Assembly (NCBI GenBank): GCA_017302015.1
Contig: JAFLEE010000017.1
Coordinates: forward strand, 1-64,000
DNA from: Spirochaetota bacterium
GTDB taxonomy: Bacteria > Spirochaetota > UBA12135 > COTS27 > JAFLEE01
Length of the DNA stretch: 64,000 nucleotides
Direction: 5' to 3'
How positions within the stretch are numbered: the stretch's first letter is position 1; each line of letters starts with the position of its first letter. The notes beneath the pieces were generated by a model, which was not told the DNA's origin, ran no database searches, and worked only from the letters and a program-made list of their open reading frames with translations. A program made the translations under genes and the position numbers. This document shows positions 37,327 through 46,161 of this stretch, one piece after another.

Positions 37327-40110
37327 ATGGATTCGAACACAAGACTCGCGCAGGCGACGAGATCCCCCTTCCTCCCCAGGCTCTCCCTCTTCGCTTCCTT
37401 GCTGGTGGTCCTCTCGTCGCTGCTCTCCGGGGAACCGGCCCCCACGCGCCGGTATGCCCTGGTCATCGGGGAGAACGACGGCGGCCCCAAAAGGGTCAAA
37501 TTGCGCTACGCGGTCTCGGACGCGCGCACCGTGGCCGGCGTGCTCACGAGCCTCGGCGGCGTGCGAGCGGAAGACCTGGTGCTGCTTGCCGATCCCGACC
37601 GGGAATCGGTGGAGCGCGCCTTCGTCGCGCTCGGGGAACGCATCCGCGCGGAGGCGGGCACCGACGGGCGCAGCGAGACGATCTTCTATTACTCCGGGCA
37701 TTCCGACGACGAGGGCCTCTGCCTCGGCCGGGAGAAGATCGGCTACGGCGACCTGCGCGCCCAGATCCGCCAACTCCCCAGCGGGGTGAAGGTCGCGGTG
37801 CTCGATTCCTGCGCCTCGGGGGTCTTCACCCGCACGAAGGGCGGCAAGCAGCAGGCCCCGTTCCTCGTGGACAACGCCTCGCGCATGGAGGGCCACGCCT
37901 TTCTCACCTCCTCCTCGGTGGACGAGGCGGCCCAGGAATCCGACCGCATCGGCGGCTCGTTCTTCACCCATTACCTCGTCACGGGCCTCCGCGGCGCGGC
38001 CGACGCCAACCGCGACGGCAAGGTGACCCTCAACGAGTCCTACGACTACGCGTTCCGCGAGACCCTGGCGGGCACCGAGCAGAGCCGCGGCGGCCCCCAG
38101 CATCCCGGCTACGATATCCAACTCTCGGGCACGGGCGACCTCGTGCTCACCGACACGCGCAGCACTTCGTGCACCCTCGCTTTCCCCGCCGAACTCGCCG
38201 GCCGCGTCACCGTGCGCGGCGCCGACGGCAATCTGGTGGCCGAGTTCCGCAAGGCGGCGGGCCGGGCCACCTCCCTCGGGATGGAGCCCGGTTCCTACCG
38301 GATCCTCGTCGATGGGCCCCAGGGTCCGAAGATGACCATCCTGATCCTCGCCAAGGGCGAGAGCGCCGCGCTGGATCCGGCGACGCTCGTTTCGGTGAAC
38401 CGGGAGCAAACCGTCTCCCGGGGGGGCAAGAGCGCCGAAAGCTTCCTGGACCCCGACAGGATGGCGAGCATGAGCAATATGGCCGGGCTGTCGGAGGGGA
38501 CGGAAGCGGAGAAGGACCCCCTGGCGATGGCCGGCGTGCGTGAAAACCCGGCGGACCCCGGGAAAGAAAAGATCAAGCCCTTCGAGGCCGCCAGCATCAG
38601 TTTCCGCGACGCCTTTGCTAAGGCGAGCGCCGAGATGCGGGCGAACCTCGCACGGGCGACGGCTGAAATGCGGGCCAATATCTCCAATGCCTCCGCAGAG
38701 ATCCGCTTGAACCGCGCCCCGACGCCGTCCCTGGCGAAAAAGCCGCCCATCGCGCGCCCTAAAGAGAAGGAAATCTCGCCGGCGAGGGACCCAGAAGTTG
38801 GTACGGGAATGGACCTTTCCACTCCGCCCAAGGCGGCCGCGCCTTCCCGCGCGGAAAAAAAGCCGGCGCCCGTTCGAGCGCATGCCGACTTGGCCATCGA
38901 GCCCTTCAGTTTCGGCATCGTGCCGGGCGTCCAATTCCCCCTGCGCGGGGCCGGCGGCGTTCGCACGGTCATCGGGTTGAACCTGATCGCCGGGGCCACG
39001 GAAGCGGTCGCCGGGTACTACTCGTCCCCCGTTTTCAGCGTGGTGACCGGCCGGGCCGACGGCTTCGTCAGTTCGGGCGCGTTCACCAAGATCGGCGCCG
39101 GAGCGGGCCTCCTCGCCTCGGGCGGCGCGAGCGTGGTGGCCGGGGACTACGACGGCTTGGCCTGCGCCGGGGGCGTCACGATCCTCACCGGAAGCGGCAA
39201 GGGGCTCTTCACCAGCGGCGGGGCGACAATCCTAAAATCCCTGGACGGCCTTTTAGCGTCGGGGGGGGTGAACATCGTCTACGGCGCCGGCAACGGCTTG
39301 GCCGCGGCGGGCGGGGCCAATATCGTCTCGGGCGATTTCAACGGCCTCATCGCCGCGGGCGGCGTCAACATCGTGGCCGGCGCCCTCAACGGGCTCGCCA
39401 CCGCCGGGGGGGTGAATATCTCGGGAAGTTTCCGCGGCATGGAGACGGCGGTCGTGAACATCACGGGCCGGGGGGCGGGGGCCCAGGTCGGGGTCGTCAA
39501 CATCGCGGGGGACCTCTCCGGTTGCCAGATCGGCGTGATCAACGTGGCCAAGAGCATGAAGGGCGTGGGCATCGGCCTCCTCAATTTCATCGGCAACGGG
39601 ATCCAAAGCCCCGAAATCGCCTATAACGAGCAGAATATGGTGGATCTGGCCTTCAAACTCGGGAGCCCCTACTTCTACACCTTCCTCTCCCTCGGGGTGA
39701 GCGGGGCGGTGAAGGACCGGATCACCGGGACCGAAAATGGCGCGGCCGTCCACACCACCGAGTGGTTCGTCGACCGCGTGGCCCCCGGCGCGGGCTTCGG
39801 GTTCCACATCCCCGGGAAGCGGCTCTTCGTGGATCTCGTCACTTCCGGCGCCGCCGTGATGCCCGACCTCAGCGCCGCCAGTTGGAACGCGTCCCAGAAT
39901 TTCTGGGCGCGGCAGGAGGTGCTCGTCGGCTTCTCCTTCTTCCGCCACCTCTCGCTCGTGGCGGGGGTGAGTTATAACCTGCTCCTCGACCGCAACGACC
40001 CCTTCTTGGTGGCGCACCCCATGGGCGCTTCCTCGCCGGACCTCGCGTTCAAATGGTCGACCCCCCAGGCCAAGCAATGGTTGGGTTTTAAGGCGGGCGT
40101 GAGGTTCTAA
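37327..40110 (+). CDS. caspase-like protease fused to surface-repeat barrel
   Basis: The 927-residue protein has an N-terminal signal-like segment, a peptidase C14 (caspase-like) domain with His125 in FYYSGHSDDEGL and Cys162 in VAVLDSCASGVF, and a Pro/Lys/Ala-rich linker with helical repeats (SAEMRANLARATAEMRANI). The C-terminal half is made of Gly/Asn repeats such as GLAAAGGANIVSGDFNGLIA and VGVVNIAGDLSGCQIGVINV. These match the LA_2272-type surface repeat and end in a barrel-like region terminating in GVRF. GAGGAG supports ATG 37327; 37225 is possible. The domain fusion suggests an outer-membrane or surface-exposed protease. It is the last gene of an ECF operon. Confidence 0.8.
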   Translation: MDSNTRLAQATRSPFLPRLSLFASLLVVLSSLLSGEPAPTRRYALVIGENDGGPKRVKLRYAVSDARTVAGVLTSLGGVRAEDLVLLADPDRESVERAFVALGERIRAEAGTDGRSETIFYYSGHSDDEGLCLGREKIGYGDLRAQIRQLPSGVKVAVLDSCASGVFTRTKGGKQQAPFLVDNASRMEGHAFLTSSSVDEAAQESDRIGGSFFTHYLVTGLRGAADANRDGKVTLNESYDYAFRETLAGTEQSRGGPQHPGYDIQLSGTGDLVLTDTRSTSCTLAFPAELAGRVTVRGADGNLVAEFRKAAGRATSLGMEPGSYRILVDGPQGPKMTILILAKGESAALDPATLVSVNREQTVSRGGKSAESFLDPDRMASMSNMAGLSEGTEAEKDPLAMAGVRENPADPGKEKIKPFEAASISFRDAFAKASAEMRANLARATAEMRANISNASAEIRLNRAPTPSLAKKPPIARPKEKEISPARDPEVGTGMDLSTPPKAAAPSRAEKKPAPVRAHADLAIEPFSFGIVPGVQFPLRGAGGVRTVIGLNLIAGATEAVAGYYSSPVFSVVTGRADGFVSSGAFTKIGAGAGLLASGGASVVAGDYDGLACAGGVTILTGSGKGLFTSGGATILKSLDGLLASGGVNIVYGAGNGLAAAGGANIVSGDFNGLIAAGGVNIVAGALNGLATAGGVNISGSFRGMETAVVNITGRGAGAQVGVVNIAGDLSGCQIGVINVAKSMKGVGIGLLNFIGNGIQSPEIAYNEQNMVDLAFKLGSPYFYTFLSLGVSGAVKDRITGTENGAAVHTTEWFVDRVAPGAGFGFHIPGKRLFVDLVTSGAAVMPDLSAASWNASQNFWARQEVLVGFSFFRHLSLVAGVSYNLLLDRNDPFLVAHPMGASSPDLAFKWSTPQAKQWLGFKAGVRF

Positions 40111-40201
40111 CCCCGCCCCTCAAGGGGCGCCACGAGGCCGCGCGCGACCCGGGCGCGCGGCCGGGAGTACGAATCGGGATCCCCCAGCATCGGAGTCCAC
40201 C

Positions 40202-40690
40202 ATGGATAAACTGTCGGCCCTCATTGCGCTCGCCCTGTTCCTGGCCTCGTGCCGGGCCACCTACTCGACGGAACCCGGGTATACGAACAGACCGACCCTC
40301 GCCGCGGGGACGACCACGATCGTCTTCGCCGCACCGCTCTCGGCGAACCAGGCGGGGTGCGGCCAATACACCCGCGTGGGCGGGGCGGGGCCCGCGCCCT
40401 ATTCCAATTACGTGCGCCTCGCCCATTCCAATTTCCACGAGACGTCGGACGTCACCTGGCATTCCTATTACAAGACGAACGACTCGTCGAGGGTGTTTTC
40501 CGTGGATTACCACGTCGACATGGCGAACCCCGGCCTGATCGTCCCCGCCGAGGGATTCTGCGACCTCGATCCCCGTTATTGGGCGTCGTTCGCCGTCGAA
40601 GTCACCAACGCATGCCAGTGCGATGGCGCGCCCCGCACGGCGATCGTGAACTACCCGGTGGTGTCGAACGTCCTCGTCATCCGGAATTAG
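40202..40690 (+). CDS. lipoprotein of unknown function
   Basis: This 162-residue protein has a lipoprotein signal ending in ALFLASC. A beta-rich domain follows with cysteines in QAGCGQYTRV, GFCDLD and ACQCDG. No family is recognised. It follows the caspase-barrel gene by 91 bases and is followed by a terminator. Confidence 0.6.
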   Translation: MDKLSALIALALFLASCRATYSTEPGYTNRPTLAAGTTTIVFAAPLSANQAGCGQYTRVGGAGPAPYSNYVRLAHSNFHETSDVTWHSYYKTNDSSRVFSVDYHVDMANPGLIVPAEGFCDLDPRYWASFAVEVTNACQCDGAPRTAIVNYPVVSNVLVIRN

Positions 40691-40777
40691 GCGTTTGCGG
40701 TTCTGAAGGGATCCTAAGACGGGCGAAATTCCGCACAAGGCCGCAAGGAACATCAACTCGGGGTGTCCCAAAACGGT

Positions 40778-40800
40778 CGGGATCCTTCGGGACCCGTTTT
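40778..40800 (+). terminator. intrinsic terminator
   Basis: CGGG(A)TCC and GGACCCG pair around a TTCG tetraloop, with one bulged A, and are followed by TTTT. It lies 88 bases after the lipoprotein stop at 40690 and probably ends the ECF-caspase-lipoprotein transcript. Confidence 0.65.
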
Positions 40801-40898
40801 CCGGAAGATTTGCAAAGCCCTCGATTCGCATCGTAAGATTTTTCGAAAGAGCCGTTCGCCCTTTTAACACAAATCCCGGGTCCTCTTGGAGAATCTCG

Positions 40899-41237
40899 AT
40901 GAAGCGTATGGCATGCCTGTTGTTTGCGGCGTTCATGGTGACAGGTTGCACAGGTAGCCTCTTCACGGACCCGACCGAACCGAATTTTCTGGTGCGAATG
41001 AAGAGCACCTATCCCGCCACAGTCTACAACGTGAAGATCGGAACGGTCGATTTCGGGACCGTACTCCAGAACAGCACCTCTGATTATAAGCAAATCGAAG
41101 CCGGGTCCCATAAGATCACCGGAAATACTAGCGCCGGACAACAATTGACCGGCACGCTATCCGTATCCGGGAAAGGAACCCATAAGTTCACCGTGAACCT
41201 ATCCTCCGCCGGGGAACTCTCCGTTTCCGAAGATTGA
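40899..41237 (+). CDS. small lipoprotein of unknown function
   Basis: This 112-residue protein has the signal MKRMACLLFAAFMVTGC and a small beta-sandwich-like domain (YPATVYNVKIGTVDFGTVLQ, LTGTLSVSGKGTHKFTVNL). The base composition is lower in GC than its neighbours, which may mark recent acquisition. No family was recognised. It is preceded by TTGGAG. Confidence 0.6.
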   Translation: MKRMACLLFAAFMVTGCTGSLFTDPTEPNFLVRMKSTYPATVYNVKIGTVDFGTVLQNSTSDYKQIEAGSHKITGNTSAGQQLTGTLSVSGKGTHKFTVNLSSAGELSVSED

Positions 41238-41260
41238 CGGGACCTGATCAAGTTCTAATC

Positions 41261-41275
41261 TACTCTACTCTACTC
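41261..41275. repeat. short TACTC tandem repeat
   Basis: Three copies of TACTC follow one another (41261-41275), with related TCTA/TCCTATTCC sequence around them, in the low-GC gap after the small lipoprotein gene. It is a simple-sequence repeat without a visible function. Confidence 0.6.
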
Positions 41276-41343
41276 TGTCCTATTCCTTCGTATCGCGTCG
41301 TGTCCGTGAGACAGGCGGTTGAAGCCCAACCCGCCCATATGAT

Positions 41344-44300
41344 TCAAGGCTTCCCCAGTTCGTAGACGACAAAGCGCGCCTTCCCGTCCTTCACCGTTTC
41401 GGCGGTGAACGAGACGGAACCGCCCCCCTTCTTGAGGGGAAGCTCCTCGACCCGTTTGCCGGAAAGATCGCAACCCCATAGTTTGAGGTCGGCGGCGGCC
41501 TCGGTTTTGATGGAGATGTCCATGCTCCCGGCGGCGACCACGCGCTGGGGCGATCCCCAATCCTCCACCAGGTTCTTCGAGCGGGAGCGGTACTTGAGTT
41601 TTTGGCTCGAAACGTCGGTGAGGTGGAGGAAGAGGAGGCGGCGGCTCTTCGCGATGGCCGCGCCGTCCATGGAGGCGAGGTAGAGGACCCCGTACCCGTC
41701 GAGGCTCTTGGCGGCGAGGGCCGAGCCGCTGAGCGCGCCCTTATCGGGGAGCACGAGGGCTTCGAAGCGCGGGGAGGCGACCTTCATGGTGCCGCCGGCG
41801 GCGTCGATCTCCACTTCGCCGGTTTCGCTGCGGGTGCGCAGGGTCGCGGGATCGAAGGCGCCGGCGCCCAGGAGGCCCTCGGCGGCCAGGTTCGTCGCGT
41901 TCATCTCGGAAAGGCGGTAGGTCTTGGCCCCGGGGAGCGAGGGAAGGGCATTGGACTGTGGCGTGAGGGCGGCCTTGATTCCGGGGATCTTGGGCTTGTA
42001 TTCGGCCCAAGCGCTGCCGATGCGCGTCACCCAGCCGAGTTGCCAATAGGCATTGGGGAAGCCGGGCGCCCAACCGTCGCCCGAGGCCCCGTCGCCTTTG
42101 GCGTAATAGTTCTGGTCGACCACGAACGGCAGCGCCCCGGGGGCGGATTTCACGTCGCCGCGCAGGAACACGAGGGAGACCATGCGCTCGCCCAGCAGGT
42201 GGATGGGGTCGACGACGATGTCGAAGCCCGACATGGTGGCGTCGTCGACGAGGTTCTTGCGGTTGTGCGAGAGGGCGAAGCGGAAGAGGCCGTCCCAGTC
42301 CTGCAGGCAGGCGAAGGTGGCGGCCATGGCCGTGCCCTCGGCGCGGTAGGGGTTGGGGTAGACGTACTGGTACTCGGTGACCGTAAACGGCTTGCCGAGC
42401 ACGCGGGTGCCGCCCTGGACCCCGGGCATGCTGCAGAGGCTCTTGAGCGGTTGGCGGTTGTGGAAACCGTAGGGCATGCGCCAGGCGCCTTCGGGGAATT
42501 GGGGGTGGTCCCAGTAACCGTGGGTGTCGACGAACTCGAGGTCTTTGCGCAGGCCGATCCAGCGCGGGCTGTCGATCATATTGGCGTCGGTGGTCGGGGT
42601 TTGGATGCCGATGCTCTTCAGGTAGGCCACCATCTCTTTCACGGCGGCGGTATGGGTCTCCACCAGGAACCAGGCGAAGCGCTTGGCCCGCTCGCCGCCC
42701 TTGCCCTCTTCCAGGCCCTTCGCCGAGAGCCAGGCGGCGAATTTTTCGAGGGTCACGCGGCGGCCCGTCTCGCACTTATCCCAGCAGGCGTCCAGGTTGT
42801 CCTCGTTCACGAGGGAGAGGGTCATGAGCACGGGATCCTTGCCCAGGGCGAGGCCCGTGTTCGGGTTCACGTGATCCACGAAGAACCACTTCGCCCATTT
42901 CTTCCAGTCTTCGCGCGCGGGCCCGAGGAGCACCAGCGCCTTGTAGGAGGACATGTCCACGGCCTCGTTGACGCCCGGGAGGTCGCCTTTGCGGCAGGGG
43001 CGGCTGACGAAGACATCGGTGGTGATGTAGACGCCGCGCGACTTGAGGGCGTGGATGAGGTAATCGAGTTTGGCGAGTTCGCTTTCCCGCACCCGCTGTT
43101 CGCCGGGAGGGCCGGCCGGGTCCATCATCTCGCGCTCGTAATGGTGGATCCGCAGGGCGTTATGGCCGAGGCTCGCCACGTATTCGGCGAATGCGTCCGC
43201 TTCGGCCTTCTCCAAATAATTGGCGGAGAAGCAGGTATTGCCGCCGTTGAAGCGCACCCGCACGCCGGGGCGCTTGGCGAACTCGAATTTGCCGTTCTTG
43301 ATCACGAGTGGGCCGTACTGGCCCGCCGGGACCCCCGTCTCCTTCTGGAGGAAGGAGAGGTCGAGGATGCTGCCCTTCTCGGTGGCCCGGGCGTGGGTGA
43401 TGGGGGCCCAGGCGGGCCCCGCCGCCACGTAGACCGGCGTGTTCACCGAGGAGAAATCCACGGTGTCTGTGGAGAGGGAAGCGCCGACGACCATCCACAC
43501 GCCCTTGCCCGTGGGGGCGAAGGTGACGGAGGCCACCGGCTTGTCCACGGCGAACCGGGAGAGGTAGAGACCGACGAAGGAACTGGCGTTGGTCGCGTTC
43601 CACGCCACCAGGCCGTTGCGGAGGTCCACGGGGCTCCACCAATTGCCGACGTCGATCCCGCTGGCGATGCTGCGTTCGGCCGAACTGCCGTCGCTGTACT
43701 TGAGCTTGAGGACGCCGAGGACCGCCTTGGACTCCGGGGTCCAAGCCGAGGCGTGGAGCAGGTAGAGCCAGGCGGCGGGCTTGCCGTCCCCCGCGAGGGT
43801 CGCCTCCTTGAGGAAATACGGGCGGGAGGGGCCGGCGAAGGCGAGGATGGATTTGCCCTGGTTGGCGGCCGGATCGGCGACGGTGAACTTGATGCCGCCG
43901 AGGATCAGGTTGCCGGGCTTCAGCGCGCGCAGGTCGTTCTCGGCGCCCTGGTCGGTCCAGCCGCCCTTCTGGTCGCCGGATTCCTGGTCGGCGAGGCCCA
44001 TATTGGCCGCGGCCCTGAGATCGAGCGGGCGCGAATCGAGGCCTTCGGAGGCGAGGGTGAAGGCGATGGCGGCCTTCTGCACCTCCCCGGCGTCGGGCTT
44101 GAAGGAGAGGCGGACGGAGAACGGGCCCTCGCCCCATTCCCGGTTGTCCTGGACGAGCACCTTGAGGTCGCCGGTGATGGTGAGCTTGCCCGTGGGAACG
44201 GGGATGCTCAGCGTCTTGCATTCCTTATTGACGATCCCGATCTTCCCCTTCTCGTAGGCTTCGGGGAGCGCCACGGCCTCGCCGTCGAGGAAACATTTCT

Positions 44301-44700
44301 TGCCCTTGAACGCGGCCAGGGGTAGGGAGAGGGCGATGGAGATGGAATTGACTTTCACCGGTGCGTCGCGGTCGAGCGCCATCGCGAACTCGGCCTTGCC
44401 GTCGCCCACGCGCTTCATCGTCTGGACGAACCGGAAGGCCCCGCTCTTGGGGTGGGTGAAGGTGCCCTGGAGTTCCCAAGTTCCGGCGCCTTTCTTCGGG
44501 TAGCCGGCATTTGCCTTGATGGTGGTGGGGGATTGGCTGGCGGAGGACCAGCCGTCGCCGAAGACGGTGAGGGCGAACTCCATGCCGTGGATTTCGAACA
44601 TCCCCGAATCTTTCACCCGAATGCCATCGAGGACCTGGGCGTTCAGGGCCGCGAGGGGGATCAAAAAGAGCAGGGCGGCGCGGGCGAAGCATTTCGGCAT
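41344..44700 (-). CDS. large secreted GH5-like (clan A) glycoside hydrolase
   Basis: This 1118-residue protein has a signal peptide (AALLFLIPLAALNA), a beta-rich N-terminal half and a TIM barrel. The barrel has GHNALRIHHYEREM, the acid/base candidate Glu near residue 633 in MTLSLVNEDNLD and the nucleophile candidate near 775 in FTVTEYQYVYPN. C-terminal beta domains follow. The motifs point to clan A (GH5/GH2-like) hydrolases. AGGAGAG before ATG 44700 sets the start. The XylR-like regulator gene diverges from it, so it is probably sugar-induced. Substrate unknown. Confidence 0.7.
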   Translation of the reverse strand: MPKCFARAALLFLIPLAALNAQVLDGIRVKDSGMFEIHGMEFALTVFGDGWSSASQSPTTIKANAGYPKKGAGTWELQGTFTHPKSGAFRFVQTMKRVGDGKAEFAMALDRDAPVKVNSISIALSLPLAAFKGKKCFLDGEAVALPEAYEKGKIGIVNKECKTLSIPVPTGKLTITGDLKVLVQDNREWGEGPFSVRLSFKPDAGEVQKAAIAFTLASEGLDSRPLDLRAAANMGLADQESGDQKGGWTDQGAENDLRALKPGNLILGGIKFTVADPAANQGKSILAFAGPSRPYFLKEATLAGDGKPAAWLYLLHASAWTPESKAVLGVLKLKYSDGSSAERSIASGIDVGNWWSPVDLRNGLVAWNATNASSFVGLYLSRFAVDKPVASVTFAPTGKGVWMVVGASLSTDTVDFSSVNTPVYVAAGPAWAPITHARATEKGSILDLSFLQKETGVPAGQYGPLVIKNGKFEFAKRPGVRVRFNGGNTCFSANYLEKAEADAFAEYVASLGHNALRIHHYEREMMDPAGPPGEQRVRESELAKLDYLIHALKSRGVYITTDVFVSRPCRKGDLPGVNEAVDMSSYKALVLLGPAREDWKKWAKWFFVDHVNPNTGLALGKDPVLMTLSLVNEDNLDACWDKCETGRRVTLEKFAAWLSAKGLEEGKGGERAKRFAWFLVETHTAAVKEMVAYLKSIGIQTPTTDANMIDSPRWIGLRKDLEFVDTHGYWDHPQFPEGAWRMPYGFHNRQPLKSLCSMPGVQGGTRVLGKPFTVTEYQYVYPNPYRAEGTAMAATFACLQDWDGLFRFALSHNRKNLVDDATMSGFDIVVDPIHLLGERMVSLVFLRGDVKSAPGALPFVVDQNYYAKGDGASGDGWAPGFPNAYWQLGWVTRIGSAWAEYKPKIPGIKAALTPQSNALPSLPGAKTYRLSEMNATNLAAEGLLGAGAFDPATLRTRSETGEVEIDAAGGTMKVASPRFEALVLPDKGALSGSALAAKSLDGYGVLYLASMDGAAIAKSRRLLFLHLTDVSSQKLKYRSRSKNLVEDWGSPQRVVAAGSMDISIKTEAAADLKLWGCDLSGKRVEELPLKKGGGSVSFTAETVKDGKARFVVYELGKP

Positions 44701-44845
44701 GGGGTCTCTCCTGTCCGGGCCTTGGCGGCGGTTTCCCGGGGGCCGTTTCGGCTCCCCGTGCGGGACTAAAGGAATGATACTCCGAGCCTCCCCGGTCCGC
44801 CATCCGGAATCGGTCTTTGGGCGATGTAAAAAATCGGTCATTCTT

Positions 44846-44874
44846 TTGTCGCCCGATCGGTTTCGGGATAGAAT
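44846..44874 (+). promoter_or_regulatory. leaderless promoter of the XylR-like regulator
   Basis: TTGTCG (44846-44851) and TAGAAT (44869-44874) are 17 bases apart. The ATG at 44884 lies only ten bases after the -10 box, and no ribosome site precedes it, so the mRNA is probably leaderless. Confidence 0.6.
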
Positions 44875-44883
44875 CGGCACACC

Positions 44884-46143
44884 ATGCCCCTGCTCGACGG
44901 GCCGCCGGCCCGGCTTCTCTATTTCAATCCACGGGTCGGTACCCGTGCCGATGCCATGGTGGTCGCCTACCTGCATGAACTGCGCAGCGGGGTGGTGGAC
45001 GAGGCGGCCCGCTTGGGCTACGCCCTGCGGAGCCTGGGGCGGCCCGGGCGCCTTGGGTCCGGCGCCTTCGCGCGCGTGGACGGGGCCATCGGCATCGTCT
45101 ACCCGGGCGACCCGTGGCACGGCGCCTGGCGGCGGCTGCACCGCCGCATCCCCTGCGTCGATCTCATGGTCGGCGACGGGAACGCCCTAGAGAATTACAT
45201 CGGCGTGGACGACGCGGCGGGGATGGGCCTGCTGGTGGACCACCTCGTCGCGCGCGGCCACCGCCGCATCGCGTTCTTCGGGTTGAGCGGCCAGGCCTTC
45301 ACCCGGGAACGCGCCCGCGGGGTGGTCTCGGCCCTGCGCCGCCACCGGCTTCCCGTGAAGCCGGCCTGGATCCAAGGCGCGGAGCTGCCTCGGACCGCCC
45401 GCTTGATCCGCCCCAGGGTGCCCGAGCATTTGGTTCTCTCCTATGAACGCATCGTGCTCGCGATGCTTTCCCGCTGGTGGGACGGCCTGGGCCCCGACAA
45501 GCCCACCGCCCTCTGCTGCGAGACCGACCGCGTGGCGGCCCTGGCCTACCGCTTCGCCGCGTCCCGGGGATTGCGCCTTCCCGAAGATCTGGCGCTGACC
45601 GGCTACGACGATAACGCCGTGGTGGTGGGGGACAGCGGCTATAATATCCTCACCACGATCCGCCAGGACCGTCGGCGCTTGGCCGCCCTGGCGGTGCGCA
45701 TGGTCCACGAGATCCGCATGGGGCAGCGGCCCGCCCACGGCCAGCGCATCTCCCTCGCCCCCGAACTCGTCGTCCGCCGCACCACGTCGCCCGGGGCGCC
45801 CGCGGTCGCGGCGAAGCGGGAGGCCTTCCTCGCCGACTGCGAACGGCTCCTGGCACGCCACCTCGACGAGAAGGAGATTTCCCGGCGCCTCGCGGGGCAT
45901 TTCGCCCTGGAGACGCCCTATTTCCTCGCCAAGTACCGGCGCCTCGCCGGGGCCGACTTCACGCACCGGGTCGCCTCGCTGCGTCTGGATCGCGCCGCCT
46001 TCGAATTAAGTCAGACCCGCCGCAGCGTCACCGAGATCTTCCACGCGTGCGGATGGCGGACCCACCAGGCCTTTTGCCGGGCGTGGAAGGCGAAATATGG
46101 GGTGACGCCCCAGGCGTGGCGGGAGCGGCAGGCCGCGCGATGA
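44884..46143 (+). CDS. XylR-like regulator (sugar-binding plus AraC HTH)
   Basis: The 419-residue protein has a periplasmic-binding-protein/LacI-type sensor (IGVDDAAGMGLLVDHLVARG, GHRRIAFFGLSG, DLALTGYDDN) and a C-terminal AraC helix-turn-helix (FHACGWRTHQAFCRAWKAKY). The first residues go straight into the sensor without a LacI HTH. This is the layout of XylR-type activators. It is divergent from the large GH5-like gene and converges on an SGNH esterase gene. Its ligand is probably a monosaccharide. Confidence 0.85.
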   Translation: MPLLDGPPARLLYFNPRVGTRADAMVVAYLHELRSGVVDEAARLGYALRSLGRPGRLGSGAFARVDGAIGIVYPGDPWHGAWRRLHRRIPCVDLMVGDGNALENYIGVDDAAGMGLLVDHLVARGHRRIAFFGLSGQAFTRERARGVVSALRRHRLPVKPAWIQGAELPRTARLIRPRVPEHLVLSYERIVLAMLSRWWDGLGPDKPTALCCETDRVAALAYRFAASRGLRLPEDLALTGYDDNAVVVGDSGYNILTTIRQDRRRLAALAVRMVHEIRMGQRPAHGQRISLAPELVVRRTTSPGAPAVAAKREAFLADCERLLARHLDEKEISRRLAGHFALETPYFLAKYRRLAGADFTHRVASLRLDRAAFELSQTRRSVTEIFHACGWRTHQAFCRAWKAKYGVTPQAWRERQAAR

Positions 46144-46161
46144 AGGCGGATCGCGGCGCGG

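Noticed and set aside
41258-41280. Short TACTC repeats considered as a CRISPR-like array.
   Set aside because: Units are five bases long without spacers; simple-sequence repeat only.
41602-44325. A 907-codon open frame on the plus strand.
   Set aside because: It lies entirely antisense to the GH5-like gene, has the low-complexity Gly/Ala/Glu/His/Arg composition of a GC-rich shadow frame, and no domain.
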